Shown here: positions 34,101 through 49,100 of the stretch, piece after piece | Layout of the letters: every line of letters starts with the position of its first letter | Numbering within the stretch: position 1 is the first letter of the stretch | Source of the DNA: Pterois miles | Taxonomy: Eukaryota > Chordata > Actinopteri > Perciformes > Scorpaenidae | Assembly: GCA_947000775.1 (NCBI GenBank) | Contig: CAMQGK010000001.1 | Location: forward strand, 6,802,001 to 6,866,000 | Reading direction: 5' to 3' | Length of the DNA: 64,000 nt | Position numbers and translations under genes: made by a program | The notes under the pieces: generated by a model | The model's input: the letters and a program-made list of their open reading frames with translations, nothing else | Databases searched by the model: none | What the model was told of the DNA's origin: nothing

Positions 34101-37100
34101 AGAATGATTCTATGGTGAGCAAAAGTCATTTTGTAAAATGTTGGAAAATTTTACAAAAAAAAATGCCATAGTATAGTATGTCGAAATTTTTCGATGAAAA
34201 CGTCAAATTTTTTTGATGTCGAAAAAAAACATGAAAACGGTCATATTATAGCATGTAGAATGATTCTATGGTGAGCAAAAGTCATTTCGTGAAATGTTGG
34301 AAAATTTTACAAAAAAAAAAGGCATAGTATGGTATGTCAAAATTTTTCGATGAAAACGCCAAATTTTTTGATGTTGAAAAAAACCATGAAAACGGTCTTA
34401 TTATAGCATGTAGAATGATCCTATGGTGAGCAAAAGTCGTTTTCTAAAATGTTGGAAAATTTTACAAAAAAAAAAAACGCCATAGTATAGTATGTCGAAA
34501 TTTTTCGATGAAAACGTCAAATTTTTTTTGATGTTGAAAAAAACCATGAAAACGGTCTTATTAAAGCATGTAGAATGATTCTAAGGTGAGCAAAAGTCAT
34601 TTCGTGTAATGTTGGAAAATTTTACAAAAAAACGCCATGGTATAGTATGTCGAAATTTTTCGATGAAAACATCAAATTTTTTTGATGTTGAAAAAAACCA
34701 TGAAAACGGTCGTATTATAGCATGTAGAATGATTCTATGGTGAGCAAAAGTCATTTGGTGTAATGTTGGAAAATTTTACAAAAAAAAAACGCCATAGTAT
34801 AGTATGTCGAAATTTTTCGATGAAAACATCCAATTTTTTTGATGTTGAAAAAAACCATTGAAAACGGTCATATTATAGCATGTAGAATGATTCTATGGTG
34901 AGCAAAAGTCATTTGTTGAAATGCCGGAAAAATTTTACAAAAAAAAAACGCCATAGTATAGTATGTCGAAAGTTTTCGATGAAAACGTCAAATTTTTTTG
35001 ATGTCGAAAAAAAACATGAAAACGGTCATATTATAGCATGTAGAATGATTCTATGGTGAGCAAAAGTCATTTCGTGAAATGTTGGAAAATTTTACAAAAA
35101 AAAAAAGGCATAGTATGGTATGTCAAAATTTTTCGATGAAAACGCCAAATTTTTTGATGTTGAAAAAAACCATGAAAACGGTCTTATTATAGCATGTAGA
35201 ATGATCCTATGGTGAGCAAAAGTCGTTTTCTAAAATGTTGGAAAATTTTACAAAAAAAAAAAACGCCATAGTATACTATGTCGAAATTTTTCGATGAAAA
35301 CGTCAAATTTTTTTTGATGTTGAAAAAAAAACATGAAAACGGTCGTATTAAAGCATGTAGAATGATTCTATGGTGAGCAAAAGTCATTTTGTGAAATGTT
35401 GGAAAATTTTACAAAAAAAAAAACGCCATAGTATAGTATGTCGAAATTTTTCGATGAAAAGGTCAAATTTTCTTGATGTCGAAAAAAAACATGAAAACGG
35501 TTATATTATAGCATGTAGAATGATTCTATGGTGAGCAAAAGTCATTTCGTGAAATGTTGGAAAATTTTACAAAAAAAAAGCCATAGTATGGTATGTCGAA
35601 ATTTTTCGATGAAAACCTCAAATTTTTTTGATGTTGAAAAAAAACATGAAAACGGTCTTATTATAGCATGTAGAATGATTCTATGGTGAGCAAAAGTCGT
35701 TTTGTAAAATGTTGGAAAATTTTACAAAAAAAAAAGCCATAGTATAGTATGTCGAATATTTTCGATGTAAACGTCAATTTTTTTATGTTGAAAAAAACCA
35801 TGAAAACGGTCATATTAAAGCATGTAGAATGATTCTATGGTGAGCAAAAGTCATTTCGTGAAATGTTGGAAAATTTTACAAAAAAAAGGCCATAGTATAG
35901 TATGTCGAAATTTTTCGATGAAAACGTCAAATTTTTTTGATGTTGAAAAAAACCATGAAAACGGTCGTATTATAGCATGTAGAATGATTCTATGGTGAGC
36001 AAAAATCATTTCTTGAAATGCCGGAAAAATTTACAAAAAAAAAACGCCATAGTATAGTATGTCGAAATTTTTCAACGAAAACGTCAAATTTTTTTGATGT
36101 TGAAAAAAACCATTAAAACGGTCGTATTATAGCATGTAGAATGATTCTATGGTGAGCAAAAGTCATTTTATGTAATGTTGGAAAATTTTACAAAAAAATG
36201 CCATAGTATAGTATGTCGAAATTTTTCGATGAAAACCTCAAATTTTTTTGATGTTGAAAAAAAACATGAAAACCGTCGTATTATAGCATGTAGAATCATT
36301 CTATGGTGAGCAAAAGTCATTTCGTGAAATGTCGGAAAATTTTACAAAAAAAAAACGCCACAGTATAGTATGTCGAAATTTTTCGATGAAAAGGTCAAAT
36401 TTTTTTGATGTTGAAAAAAAACATGAAAACGGTCGTATTATAGCACGTAGAATGATTCTATGGTGAGCAAAAGTCGTTTTGTAAAATGTTGGAAAATTTT
36501 ACAAAAAAAAAAAGCCATAGTATAGTATGTCGAAATTTTTCGATGAAAACGTCAAATTTTTTTGATGTTGAAAAAAACCATGAAAACGGTCGTATTATAG
36601 CATGTAGAATGATTCTATGGTGAGCAAAAGTCATTTCGTGAAATGCCGGAAAATTTTACAAAAAAAAAAAACGGCATAGTATAGTATGTCAAAATTTTTC
36701 GATGAAAACGTCAAATTTTTTGATGTTGAAAAAAACAATGAAAACGGTGGTATTATAGCATGTAGAATGATTCTATGGTGAGCAAAAGTCATTTTCTGAA
36801 ATGTTGGAAAATTTTACAAAAAAAAAAAACGCCATGGTATAGTATGGCGAAATTTTTCGATGAAAACATCAAATTTTTTTGATGTTGAAAAAAACCATGA
36901 AAACGGACGTATTATAGCATGTAGAATGATTCTATGGTGAGCAAAAATCATTTCACGAAATGCCGGAAAAATTTACAAAAAAAAACCGCCATAGTATAGT
37001 ATGACGAAATTTTTCGATGAAAAGGTCAAATTTTTTTGATGTTGAAAAAAACCATGAAAACGGTCGTATTATAGCATGTAGAATGATTCTATGGTGAGCA

Positions 37101-40100
37101 AAAGTCGTTTTGTAAAATGTTGGAAAATTTTACAAAAAAAAAAAAGCCATAGTATAGTATGTCGAAATTTTTCGATGAAAACGTCAAATTTTTTTGATGT
37201 CGAAAAAAACCATGAAAACGGTCATATTATAGCATGTAGAATGAATCTATGGTGAGCAAAAGTCGTTTCACAAAATGTTGGAAAATTTTACAAAAAAAAA
37301 CGCCATGGTATAGTATGTCGAAATTTTTCGATGAAAACGTCAAATTTTTTTGATGTTGAAAAAAACCATGAAAACGGTTGTATTATAGCATGTAGAATGA
37401 TTCTATGGTGAGCAAAAATCATTTCGTGAAATGTTGGAAAATTTTACAAAAAAAAACGCCTTAGTATTGTATGTCGAAATTTTTCGATGAAAACGTCAAA
37501 TTTTTTTGATGTTAAAAAAAACCATTAAAACGGTCTTATTATAGCATGTAGAATGATTCTATGGTGAGCAAAAATCATTTCTTGAAATGTTGGAAAAATT
37601 TACAAAAAAAAAACGCCATGGTATAGTATGTCGAAATTTTTCGACGAAAACATCAAATTTTTTTGATGTTGAAAAAAACCATTAAAACGGTGGTATTATA
37701 GCATGTAGAATGATTCTATGGTGAGCAAAAGTCATTTTGTGTAATGTTGGAAAATTTTACAAAAAAATGCCATAGTATAGTATGTCGAAATTTTTCGATG
37801 AAAACCTCAAATTTTTTTGATGTTGAAAAAAAACATGAAAACGGTCATATTATAGCATGTAGAATGATTCTATGGTGAGCAAAAGTCATTTCGTGAAATG
37901 TTGGAAAAATTTACAAAAAAAAAACGCCATAGTGTAGTATGTCAAAATTTTTCGACGAAAACGCCAAATTTTTTGATGTTGAAAAAAACCATGAAAACGG
38001 TCATATTATAGCATGTAGAATGATTCTATGGTGAGCAAAAGTCGTTTTGTAAAATGTTGGAAAATTTTACAAAAAAAAAAATGCCATAGTATAGTATGTC
38101 GAAATTTTTCGATGAAAAGGTCAAATTTTCTTCATGTTGAAAAAAAACATGAAAACCGTTGTATTATAGCATGTGGAATGATTGCTATGGTGAGCAAAAG
38201 TCATTTCGTGTAATGTTGGAAAATTTTACAAAAAAACGCCATAGTATACTATGTCGAAATTTTTCGATGAAAACGTCAAATTTTTTTGATGTTGAAAAAA
38301 ACCATGAAAACGGTCGTATTATAGCATGTAGAATGATTCTATGGTGAGCAAAAATCGTTTCGTGAAATGTCGGAAAATTTTACAAAAAAAACGCCATAGT
38401 ATTGTATGTCGAAATTTTTCGATGAAAACGTCAAATTTTTTTGATGTTGAAAAAAACCATGAAAACGGTCGTATTATAGCATGTAGAATGATTCTATGGT
38501 GAGCAAAAGTCATTTCGTGTAATGTTGGAAAATTTTACAAAAAAATGCCTTAGGATAGTATGTCGAAATTTTTCGATGAAAACCTCAAATTTTTTTGATG
38601 TTGAAAAAAAACATGAAAACGGTCGTATTATAGCATGTAGAATGATTCTATGGTGAGCAAAAATCATTTCGTGAAAATGCCGGAAAAATTTACAAAAAAA
38701 AAACGCCATAGTATAGTATGTCGAAATTTTTCAACGAAAACGTCAAATTTTTTTGATGTTGAAAAAAAACATGAAAACGGTCGTATTATAGCATGTAGAA
38801 TGATTCTATGGTGAGCAAAAGTCGTTTTGTAAAATGTTGGAAAATTTTACAAAAAAAAAAGCCATAGTATAGTATGTCGAAATTTTTCGATGTAAAATGT
38901 TGAAAAAAACCATGAAAACGGTCATATTATAGCATGTAGAATGATTCTATGGTGAGCAAAAGTCATTTCGTGAAATGTTGGAAAATTTTACAAAAAAAAA
39001 AAGCCATAGTATAGTATGTCGAAATTTTTCGATGAAAAGGTCAAATTTTTTTGATGTTGAAAAAAACCATGAAAACGGTCGTATTATAGCATGTAGAATG
39101 ATTCTATGGTGAGCAAAAATCATTTCGTGAAATGCCGGAAAAATTTTACAAAAAAAAAACGCCATAGTATAGTATGTCGAAATTTTTCAACGAAAACGTC
39201 AAATTTTTTTGATGTTGAAAAAAACCATTAAAACGGTCGTATTATAGCATGTAGAATGATTCTATGGTGAGCAAAAGTCATTTCGTGTAATGTTGGAAAA
39301 TTTTACAAAAAAAAGCCATAGTATAGTATGTCGAAATTTTTCGATGAAAACCTCAAATTTTTTTGATGTTGAAAAAAAACATGAAAACGGTCGTATTATA
39401 GCATGTAGAATGATTCTATGGTGAGCAAAAATCATTTCGTGAAATGCCGGAAAAATTTACAAAAAAAAAAAAACGCCATAGTATAGTATGTCGAAATTTT
39501 TCAACGAAAACGTCAAATTTTTTTGATGTTGAAAAAAAAACATGAAAACGGTCATATTATAGCATGTAGAATGATTCTATGGTGAGCAAAAGTCATTTTG
39601 TGTAAAATGTTGGAAAATTTTACAAAAAAAAAGCCATAGTATAGTATGTCGAAATTTTTCGATGAAAACGTCAAATTTTTTTGATGTTGAAAAAAACCAT
39701 GAAAACGGTCGTATTATAGCATGTAGAATGATTCTATGGTGAGCAAAAGTCATTTCGTGAAATGTTGGAAAATTTTACAAAAAAAAAGGCATAGTATGGT
39801 ATGTCAAAATTTTTCGATGAAAACGCCAAATTTTTTGATGTTGAAAAAAACCATGAAAACGGTCTTATTATAGCATGTAGAATGATCCTATGGTGAGCAA
39901 AAGTCGTTTTCTAAAATGTTGGAAAATTTTACAAAAAAAAAAAAACGCCATAGTATAGTATGTCGAAATTTTTCGATGAAAACGTCAAATTTTTTTGATG
40001 TTGAAAAAAAACATGAAAACGGTCGTATTATAGCATGTAGAATGATTCTATGGTGAGCAAAAATCATTTCGTGAAATGTTGGAAAATTTTACAAAAAAAA

Positions 40101-43100
40101 AACGCCATAGTATAGTATGTCGAAATTTTTCGATGAAAACGTCAAATTTTTTTGATGTTGAAAAAACCATGAAAACGGTCGTATTATAGCATGTAGAATG
40201 ATTCTATGGTGAGCAAAAGTCGTTTTGTAAAATGTTGGAAAATTTTACAAAAAAAAAAGCCATAGTATAGTATGTCGAAATTTTTCGATGAAAAGGTCAA
40301 ATTTTTTTGATGTTGAAAAAAACCATGAAAACGGTGGTATTATAGCATGTGGAATGATTTTATGGTGAGCAAAAGTCATTTCGTGTAATGTTGGAAAATT
40401 TTACAAAAAACACCATGGTATAGTATGTCGAAATTTTTCGATGAAAACATCAAATTTTTTTGATGTTGAAAAAAACCATGAAAACGGTTGTATTATAGCA
40501 TGTAGAATGATTCTATGGTGAGCAAAAATCATTTCGTGAAATGTCGGAAAATTTTACAAAAAAAACGCCATAGTATTGTATGTCGAAATTTTTCGATGAA
40601 AACGTCAAATTTTTTTGATGTTGAAAAAAAAACCATTAAAACGGTCGTATTATAGCATGTAGAATGATTCTATGGTGAGCAAAAATCATTTCTTGAAATG
40701 CCGGAAAAATTTACAAAAAAAAAACGCCATAGTATAGTATGTCGAAATTTTTCAACGAAAATGTCAAATTTTTTTGATGTTGAAAAAAACCATTAAAACG
40801 GTGGTATTATAGCATGTAGAATGATTCTATGGTGAGCAAAAGTCATTTCGTGTAATGTTGGAAAATTTTACAAAAAAATGCCATAGTATAGTATGTCGAA
40901 ATTTTTCGATGAAAACCTCAAATTTTTTTGATGTTGAAAAAAAACATGAAAACGGTCGTATTATAGCATGTAGAATGATTCTATGGTGAGCAAAAATCAT
41001 TTCGTGAAATGCCGGAAAAATTTACAAAAAAAAAACGCCATAGTATAGTATGTCGAAATTTTTCAACGAAAACGTCAAATTTTTTTGATGTTGAAAAAAA
41101 ACATGAAAACGGTCATATTATAGCATGTAGAATGATTCTATGGTGAGCAAAAGTCGTTTTGTAAAATGTTGGAAAATTTTACAAAAAAAAAAAAGCCATA
41201 GTATAGTATGTCGAAATTTCTCGATGAAAACGTCAAATTTTTTTGATGTTGAAAAAAACCATGAAAACGGTCGTATTATAGCATGTAGAATGATTCTATG
41301 GTGAGCAAAAGTCGTTTTGTAAAATGTTGGAAAATTTTACAAAAAAAAAAGCCATAGTATAGTATGTCGAAATTTTTCGATGAAAACGTCAAATTTTTTT
41401 GATGTCGAAAAAAAACATGAAAACGGTCATATTATAGCATGTAGAATGATTCTATGGTGAGCAAAAGTCATTTCGTGAAATGTTGGAAAATTTTACAAAA
41501 AAAAAGGCATAGTATGGTATGTCGAAATTTTTCGATGAAAACGCCAAATTTTTTGATGTTGAAAAAAACCATGAAAACGGTCTTATTATAGCATGTAGAA
41601 TGATCCTATGGTGAGCAAAAGTCGTTTTCTAAAATGTTGGAAAATTTTACAAAAAAAAAAACGCCATAGTATACTATGTCGAAATTTTTCGATGAAAACG
41701 TCAAATTTTTTTGATGTTGAAAAAAAACATGAAAACGGTCGTATTAAAGCATGTAGAATGATTCTATGGTGAGCAAAAGTCATTTTGGGAAATGTTGGAA
41801 AATTTTAAAAAAAAAAAAATGCCATAGTATAGTATGTCGAAATTTTTCGATGAAAAGGTCAAATTTTCTTGATGTTGAAAAAAAACATGAAAACCGTCGT
41901 ATTATAGCATGTAGAATGATTCTATGGTGAGCAAAAGTCATTTCGTGTAATGTTGGAAAATTTTACAAAAAAACGCCATAGTATAGTATGTCGAAATTTT
42001 TCGATGAAAACATCAAATTTTTTTGATGTTGAAAAAAACCATGAAAACGGTCATATTATAGCATGTAGAATGATTCTATGGTGAGCAAAAGTCATTTCGT
42101 GAAATGCCGGAAAATTTTACAAAAAAAACGCCATAGTATTGTATGTCGAAATTTTTCGATGAAAACGTCAAATTTTTTTGATGTTGGAAAAAAACCATTA
42201 AAACGGTCGTATTATAGCATGTAGAATGATTCTATGGTGAGCAAAAGTCATTTCGTGTAATGTTGGAAAATTTTACAAAAAAATGCCATAGTATAGTATG
42301 TCGAAATTTTTCGATGAAAACCTCAAATTTTTTTGACGTTGAAAAAAAACATGAAAACCGTCGTATTATAGCATGTAGAATGATTCTATGGTGAGCAAAA
42401 ATCATTTCGTGAAATGCCGGAAAAATTTACAAAAAAAAACCGCCATAGTATAGTATGTCGAAATTTTTCGATGAAAACGTCAAATTTTTTTGATGTTGAA
42501 AAAAAACATGAAAACGGTCGTATTATAGCATGTAGAATGATTCTATGGTGAGCAAAAGTCATTTTGTAAAATGTTGGAAAATTTTACAAAAAAAAAAGCC
42601 ATAGTATAGTATGTCGAAATTTTTCGATGTAAAATGTTGAAAAAAACCATGAAAACGGTCATATTATAGCATGTAGAATGATTCTATGGTGAGCAAAAGT
42701 CATTTCGTGAAATGTTGGAAAATTTTACAAAAAAAAAGCATAGTATAGTATGTCGAAATTTTTCTATGAAAACGTCAAATTTTTTTGATGTTGGAAAAAA
42801 ACCATTAAAACGGTCGTATTATAGCATGTAGAATGATTCTATGGTGAGCAAAAATCATTTCTTGAAATGCCGGAAAAATTTACAAAAAAAAAACGCCATA
42901 GTATAGTATGTCGAAATTTTTCAACAAAAACGTCAAATTTTTTTGATGTTGAAAAAAAACCATTAAAACGGTCGTATTATAGCATGTAGAATGATTCTAT
43001 GGTGAGCAAAAGTCATTTCGTGTAATGTTGGAAAATTTTACAAAAAAATGCCATAGTATAGTATGTCGAAATTTTTCGATGAAAACCTCAAATTTTTTTG

Positions 43101-46100
43101 ATGTTGAAAAAAAACATGAAAACCGTCGTATTATAGCATGTAGAATGATTCTATGGTGAGCAAAAATCATTTCGTGAAATGCCGGAAAAATTTATAAAAA
43201 AAAAACGCCATAGTATAGTATGTCGAAATTTTTCGACGAAAACGCCAAATTTTTTGATGTTGAAAAAAAACATGAAAACGGTCGTATTATAGCATGTAGA
43301 ATGATTCTATGGTGAGCAAAAGTCGTTTTGTAAAATGTTGGAAAATTTTACAAAAAAAAAAAGCCATAGTATAGTATGTCGAAAGTTTTCGATGAAAACG
43401 TCAAATTTTTTTGATGTCGAAAAAAACATGAAAACGGTCATATTATAGCATGTAGAATGATTCTATGGTGAGCAAAAGTCATTTCGTGAAATGTTGGAAA
43501 ATTTTACAAAAAAAAAGGCATAGTATGGTATGTCGAAATTTTTCGATGAAAACGCCAAATTTTTTTGATGTTGAAAAAAACCATGAAAACGGTCTTATTA
43601 TAGCATGTAGAATGATTCTATGGTGAGCAAAAGTCATTTTCTGAAATGTTGGAAAATTTTACAAAAAAAAAAAAACGCCATAGTATAGTATGTCGAAATT
43701 TTTCGATGAAAACGTCAAATTTTTTTGATGTTGAAAAAAAACATGAAAACAGTCGTATTATAGCATGTAGAATGATTCTATGGTGAGCAAAAATCATTTC
43801 GTGAAATGCCGGAAAAATTTACAAAAAAAAAACGCCATAGTATAGTATGTCGAAATTTTTCGATGAAAACGTCAAATTTTTTTGATGTTGAAAAAAACCA
43901 TGAAAACGGTCGTATTATAGCATGTAGAATGATTCTATGGTGAGCAAAAGTCATTTCGTGAAATGTTGGAAAATTTTACAAAAAAAAAATGCCATAGTAT
44001 AGTATGTCGAAATTTTTCGATGAAAAGGTCAAATTTTTTTGATGTTGAAAAAAAACATGAAAACCGTTGTATTATAGCATGTAGAATGATGCTATGGTGA
44101 GCAAAAGTCATTTCGTGTAATGTTGGAAAATTTTACCAAAAAAACGCCATAGTATAGTATGTCGAAATTTTTCGATGAAAACGTCAAATTTTTTTGATGT
44201 TGAAAAAAACCATGAAAACGGTCGTATTATAGCATGTAGAATGATTCTATGGTGAGCAAAAGTCATTTCGTGAAATGTTGGAAAATTTTACAAAAAAAAC
44301 GCCATAGTATAGTATGTCGAAATTTTTCGATGAAAACGTCAAATTTTTTTGATGTTGAAAAAAACCATGAAAACGGTCGTATTATAGCATGTAGAATGAT
44401 TCTATGGTGAGCAAAAGTCAAAAGTTATGTTGAAAAAAACATGAAAACCGTCGTATTATAGCATGTAGAATCATTCTATGGTGAGCAAAAATCATTTCGT
44501 GGAATGCCGGAAAAATTTACAAAAAAAAACCGCCATAGTATAGTATGTCGAAATTTTTCAACGAAAACGTCAAATTTTTTTGATGTTGAAAAAAACCATG
44601 AAAACGGTCGTATTATAGCATGTAGAATGATTCTATGGTGAGCAAAAGTCGTTTTATAAAATGTTGGAAAATTTTACAAAAAAAAAAAGCCATAGTATAG
44701 TATGTCGAAATTTTTCGATGAAAACGTCAAATTTTTTTGATGTTGACAAAAAACCATGAAAACGGTCGTATTATAGCATGTAGAATGATTCTATGGTGAG
44801 CAAAAGTCATTTCGTGAAATGTTGGAAAATTTTACAAAAAAAAAAAAACGCCATAGTATAGTATGTCGAAATTTTTCGATGAAAAGGTCAAATTTTTTTG
44901 ATGTTGAAAAAAACCATGAAAACGGTCGTATTATAGCATGTAGAATGATTCTATGGTGAGCAAAAGTCATTTCGTGTAATGTTGGAAAATTTTACAAAAA
45001 AACGCCATGGTATAGTATGTCGAAATTTTTCGATGAAAACCTCAAATTTTTTTGATGTTGAAAAAAAACATGAAAACCGTCGTATTATAGCATGTAGAAT
45101 GATTCTATGGTGAGCAAAAATCATTTCGTGAAATGCCGGAAAAATTTACAAAAAAAAAAGGCCATAGCATAGTATGTCGAAATTTTTCAACGAAAACGTC
45201 AAATTTTTTTGATGTTGAAAAAAAACATGAAAACGGTCGTATTATAGCATGTAGAATGATTCTATGGTGAGCAAAAGTCGTTTTGTAAAATGTTGGAAAA
45301 TTTTACAAAAAAAAAGCCATAGTATAGTATGTCGAAATTTTTCGATGAAAACGTCAAATTTTTTTGATGTTGAAAAAAACCATGAAAACGGTTGTATTAT
45401 AGCACGTAGAATGATTCTATGGTGAGCAAAAGTCGTTTTGTAAAATGTTGGAAAATTTTACAAAAAAAAAAAAGCCATAGTATAGTATGTCGAAATTTTT
45501 CGATGAAAACGTCAAATTTTTTTGATGTCGAAAAAAAACATGAAAACCGTCGTATTATAGCATGTAGAATGATTCTATGGTGAGCAAAAGTCATTTCGTG
45601 AAATGTTGGAAAATTTTACAAAAAAAAACGCCATAGTATAGTATGTCGAAATTTTTCGATGAAAACGTCAAATTTTTTTGATGTTGAAAAAAACCATGAA
45701 AACGGTCGTATTATAGCATGTAGAATGATTCTATGGTGAGCAAAAATCATTTCGTGAAATGTTGGAAAATTTTACAAAAAAAACGCCATAGTATTGTATG
45801 TCGAAATTTTTCGATGAAAACGTCAAATTTTTTTGATGTTGGAAAAAAAAAACATTAAAACGGTCGTATTATAGCATGTAGAATGATTCTACGGTGAGCA
45901 AAAGTCATTTCGTGTAATGTTGGAAAATTTTACAAAAAAAGGCCATAGTATAGTATGTCGAAATTTTACGATGAAAACGTCAAATTTTTTTGATGTTGAA
46001 AAAAAACATGAAAACCGTCGTATTATAGCATGTAGAATGATTCTATGGTGAGCAAAACTCATTTCTTGAAATGCCGGAAAAATTTACAAAAAAAAAAACG

Positions 46101-49100
46101 CCATAGTATAGTATGTCGAAATTTTTCGATGAAAACCTCAAATTTTTTTGATGTTGAAAAAAAACATGAAAACGGTCGTATTATAGCATGTAGAATGATT
46201 CTATGGTGAGCAAAAGTCATTTCGTGAAATGCCGGAAAAATTTACAAAAAAAAACCGCCATAGTATAGTATGTCGAAATTTTTAGATGAAAACGTCAAAT
46301 TTTTTTGACGTTGAAAAAAACCATGAAAACGGTGGTATTATAGCATGTAGGATGATTCTATGGTGAGCAAAAGTCGTTTTGTAAAATGTTGGAAAATTTT
46401 ACAAAAAAAAAATGCCATAGTATAGTATGTCGAAATTTTTCGATGAAAAGGTCAAATTTTTTTGATGTTGAAAAAAACCATGAAAACGGTCATATTATAG
46501 CATGTAGAATGATTCTATGGTGAGCAAAAGTCATTTCTAGAAATGTTTGAAAATTTTACAAAAAAAACACCATAGTATAGTATGTCGAAATTTTTCGATG
46601 AAAACGTCAAATTTTTTTGAAGTTGAAAAAAACCATGAAAACGGTCGTATTATAGCATGTAGAATGATTCTATGGTGAGCAAAAGTCATTTCGTGTAATG
46701 TTGGAAAATTTTACCAAAAAAACGCCATGGTATACTATGTTGAAATTTTCCGATGAAAACATCAAATTTTTTTGATGTTGAAAAAACCATGAAAACGGTT
46801 GTATTGTAGCACGTAGAATGATTCTATGGTGAGCAAAAGTCGTTTTGTGAAATGTTGGAAAATTTTACCAAAAAAAAAGGCATAGTATGGTATGTCGAAA
46901 TTTTTCGATGAAAAGGTCAAATTTTTTTGATGTTGAAAAAAACCATTAAAACGGTCGTATTATAGCATGTAGAATGATTCTATGGTGAGCAAAAGTCATT
47001 TCGTGTAATGTTGGAAAATTTTACAAAAAAAACACCATAGTATAGTATGTCGAAATTTTTCGATGTAAACATCAAATTTTTTGGATGTTGAAAAAAACCA
47101 TGAAAATTGTCATATTATAGCATGTAGAATGATTCTATGGTGAGCAAAAGTCATTTCGTGAAATGTTGGAAAATTTTACCAAAAAAAAGGCATAGTATAG
47201 TATGTCAAAATTTTTCGATGAAAAGTTTTAATTTTTTTGAAGTTGAAAAAAACCATGAAAACGGTGGTATTATAGCATGTAGAATGATTCTATGGTGAGC
47301 AAAAGTCGTTTTCTAAAATGTTGGAAAATTTTACAAAAAAAAAAAACGCCATAGTATAGTATGTCGAAATTTTTCGATGAAAACGTCAAATTTTTTTGAT
47401 GTTGAAAAAAAAACATGAAAACGGTCGTATTATAGCATGTAGAATGATTCTATGGTGAGCAAAAGTCATTTCGTGTAATGTTGGAAAATTTTACAAAAAA
47501 ATGCCATAGTATAGTATGTCGAAATTTTTCGATGAAAACGTCAAATTTTTTTGATGTTGAAAAAAAACATGAAAACAGTCGTATTATAGCATGTAGAATG
47601 ATTCTATGGTGAGCAAAAATCATTTCGTGAAATGCCGGAAAAATTTACAAAAAAAAAAAACGCCATAGTATAGTATGTCGAAATTTTTCGATGAAAAGGT
47701 CAAATTTTTTTGATGTTGAAAAAAACCATGAAAACGGTGGTATTATAGCATGTAGAATGATTCTATGGTGAGCAAAAGTCGTTTGCTAAAATGTTGGAAA
47801 ATTTTACAAAAAAAAAAAAACGCCATAGTATACTATGTCGAAATTTTTCGATGAAAACGTCAAATTTTTTTGATGTTGAAAAAAAAACATGAAAACGGTT
47901 GTATTATAGCACGTAGAATGATTCTATGGTGAGCAAAAGTGGTTTTGTGAAATGTTGGGAAATTTTACAAAAAAAAAACGCCATAGTATAGTATGTCGAA
48001 ATTTTTCGATGAAAAGGTCAAATTTTTTTGATGTTGAAAAAAACCATTAAAACGGTCGTATTATAGCATATAGAATGATTCTATGGTGAGCAAAAGTCAT
48101 TTCGTGTAATGTTGGAAAATTTTACAAAAAAAAAAACGCCATAGTATAGTATGTCGAAATTTTTCGATGAAAACGTCAAATTTTTTGGATGTTGAAATAA
48201 ACCATGAAAACCGTCGTATTATAGCATGTAGAATGATTCTATGGTGAGCAAAAGTCATTTCGTGTAATGTTGGAAAATTTTACAAAAAAATGCCATAGTA
48301 TAGTATGTCGAAATTTTTCGATGAAAATGTCAAATTTTTTTGATGTTGAAAAAAAACATGAAAACGGATGTATTATAGCATGTAGAATGATTCTATGGTG
48401 AGCAAAAGTCATTTGGTGAAATGCCGAAAAATTTTACAAAAAAAACGCCATAGTATAGTATGTCGAAATTTTTCGATGAAAACATCAAATTTTTTTGATG
48501 TTGAAAAAAACCATGAAAACGGAGGTATTATAGCATGTAGAATGATTCTATGGTGAGCAAAAGTCATTTCGTGTAATGTTGGAAAATTTTACAAAAAAAC
48601 GCCATGGTATACTATGTCGAAATTTTTCGATGAAAACGTCAAAATTTTTTGATGTTGAAAAAAACCATGAAAACGGATGTATTATAGCATGTAGAATGTT
48701 TCTATGGTGAGCAAAAGTCGTTTCACAAATTGTTGGAAAATTTTACAAAAAAACGCCATAGTATAGTATGTCGAAATTTTTCGATGAAAACGTCAAAATT
48801 TTTTGATGTTGAAAAAAACCATGAAAACGGATGTATTATAGCATGTAGAATGATTCTATGGTGAGCAAAAGTCATTTTGTGAAATGTTGGAAAATTTTAC
48901 AAAAAAAAAAAAAATGCCATAGTATACTATTTCGAAATTTTTCGATGAAAAGGTCAAATTTTTTTGATGTTGAAAAAAACCATGAAAACGGTCATATTAT
49001 AGCATGTACAATGATTCTATGGTGAGCAAAAATCATTTCTCAAAATGTTGGAAAATTTTACAAAAAAAAATGCCAAAGATAGTAAGTCGAACTTTTTCGA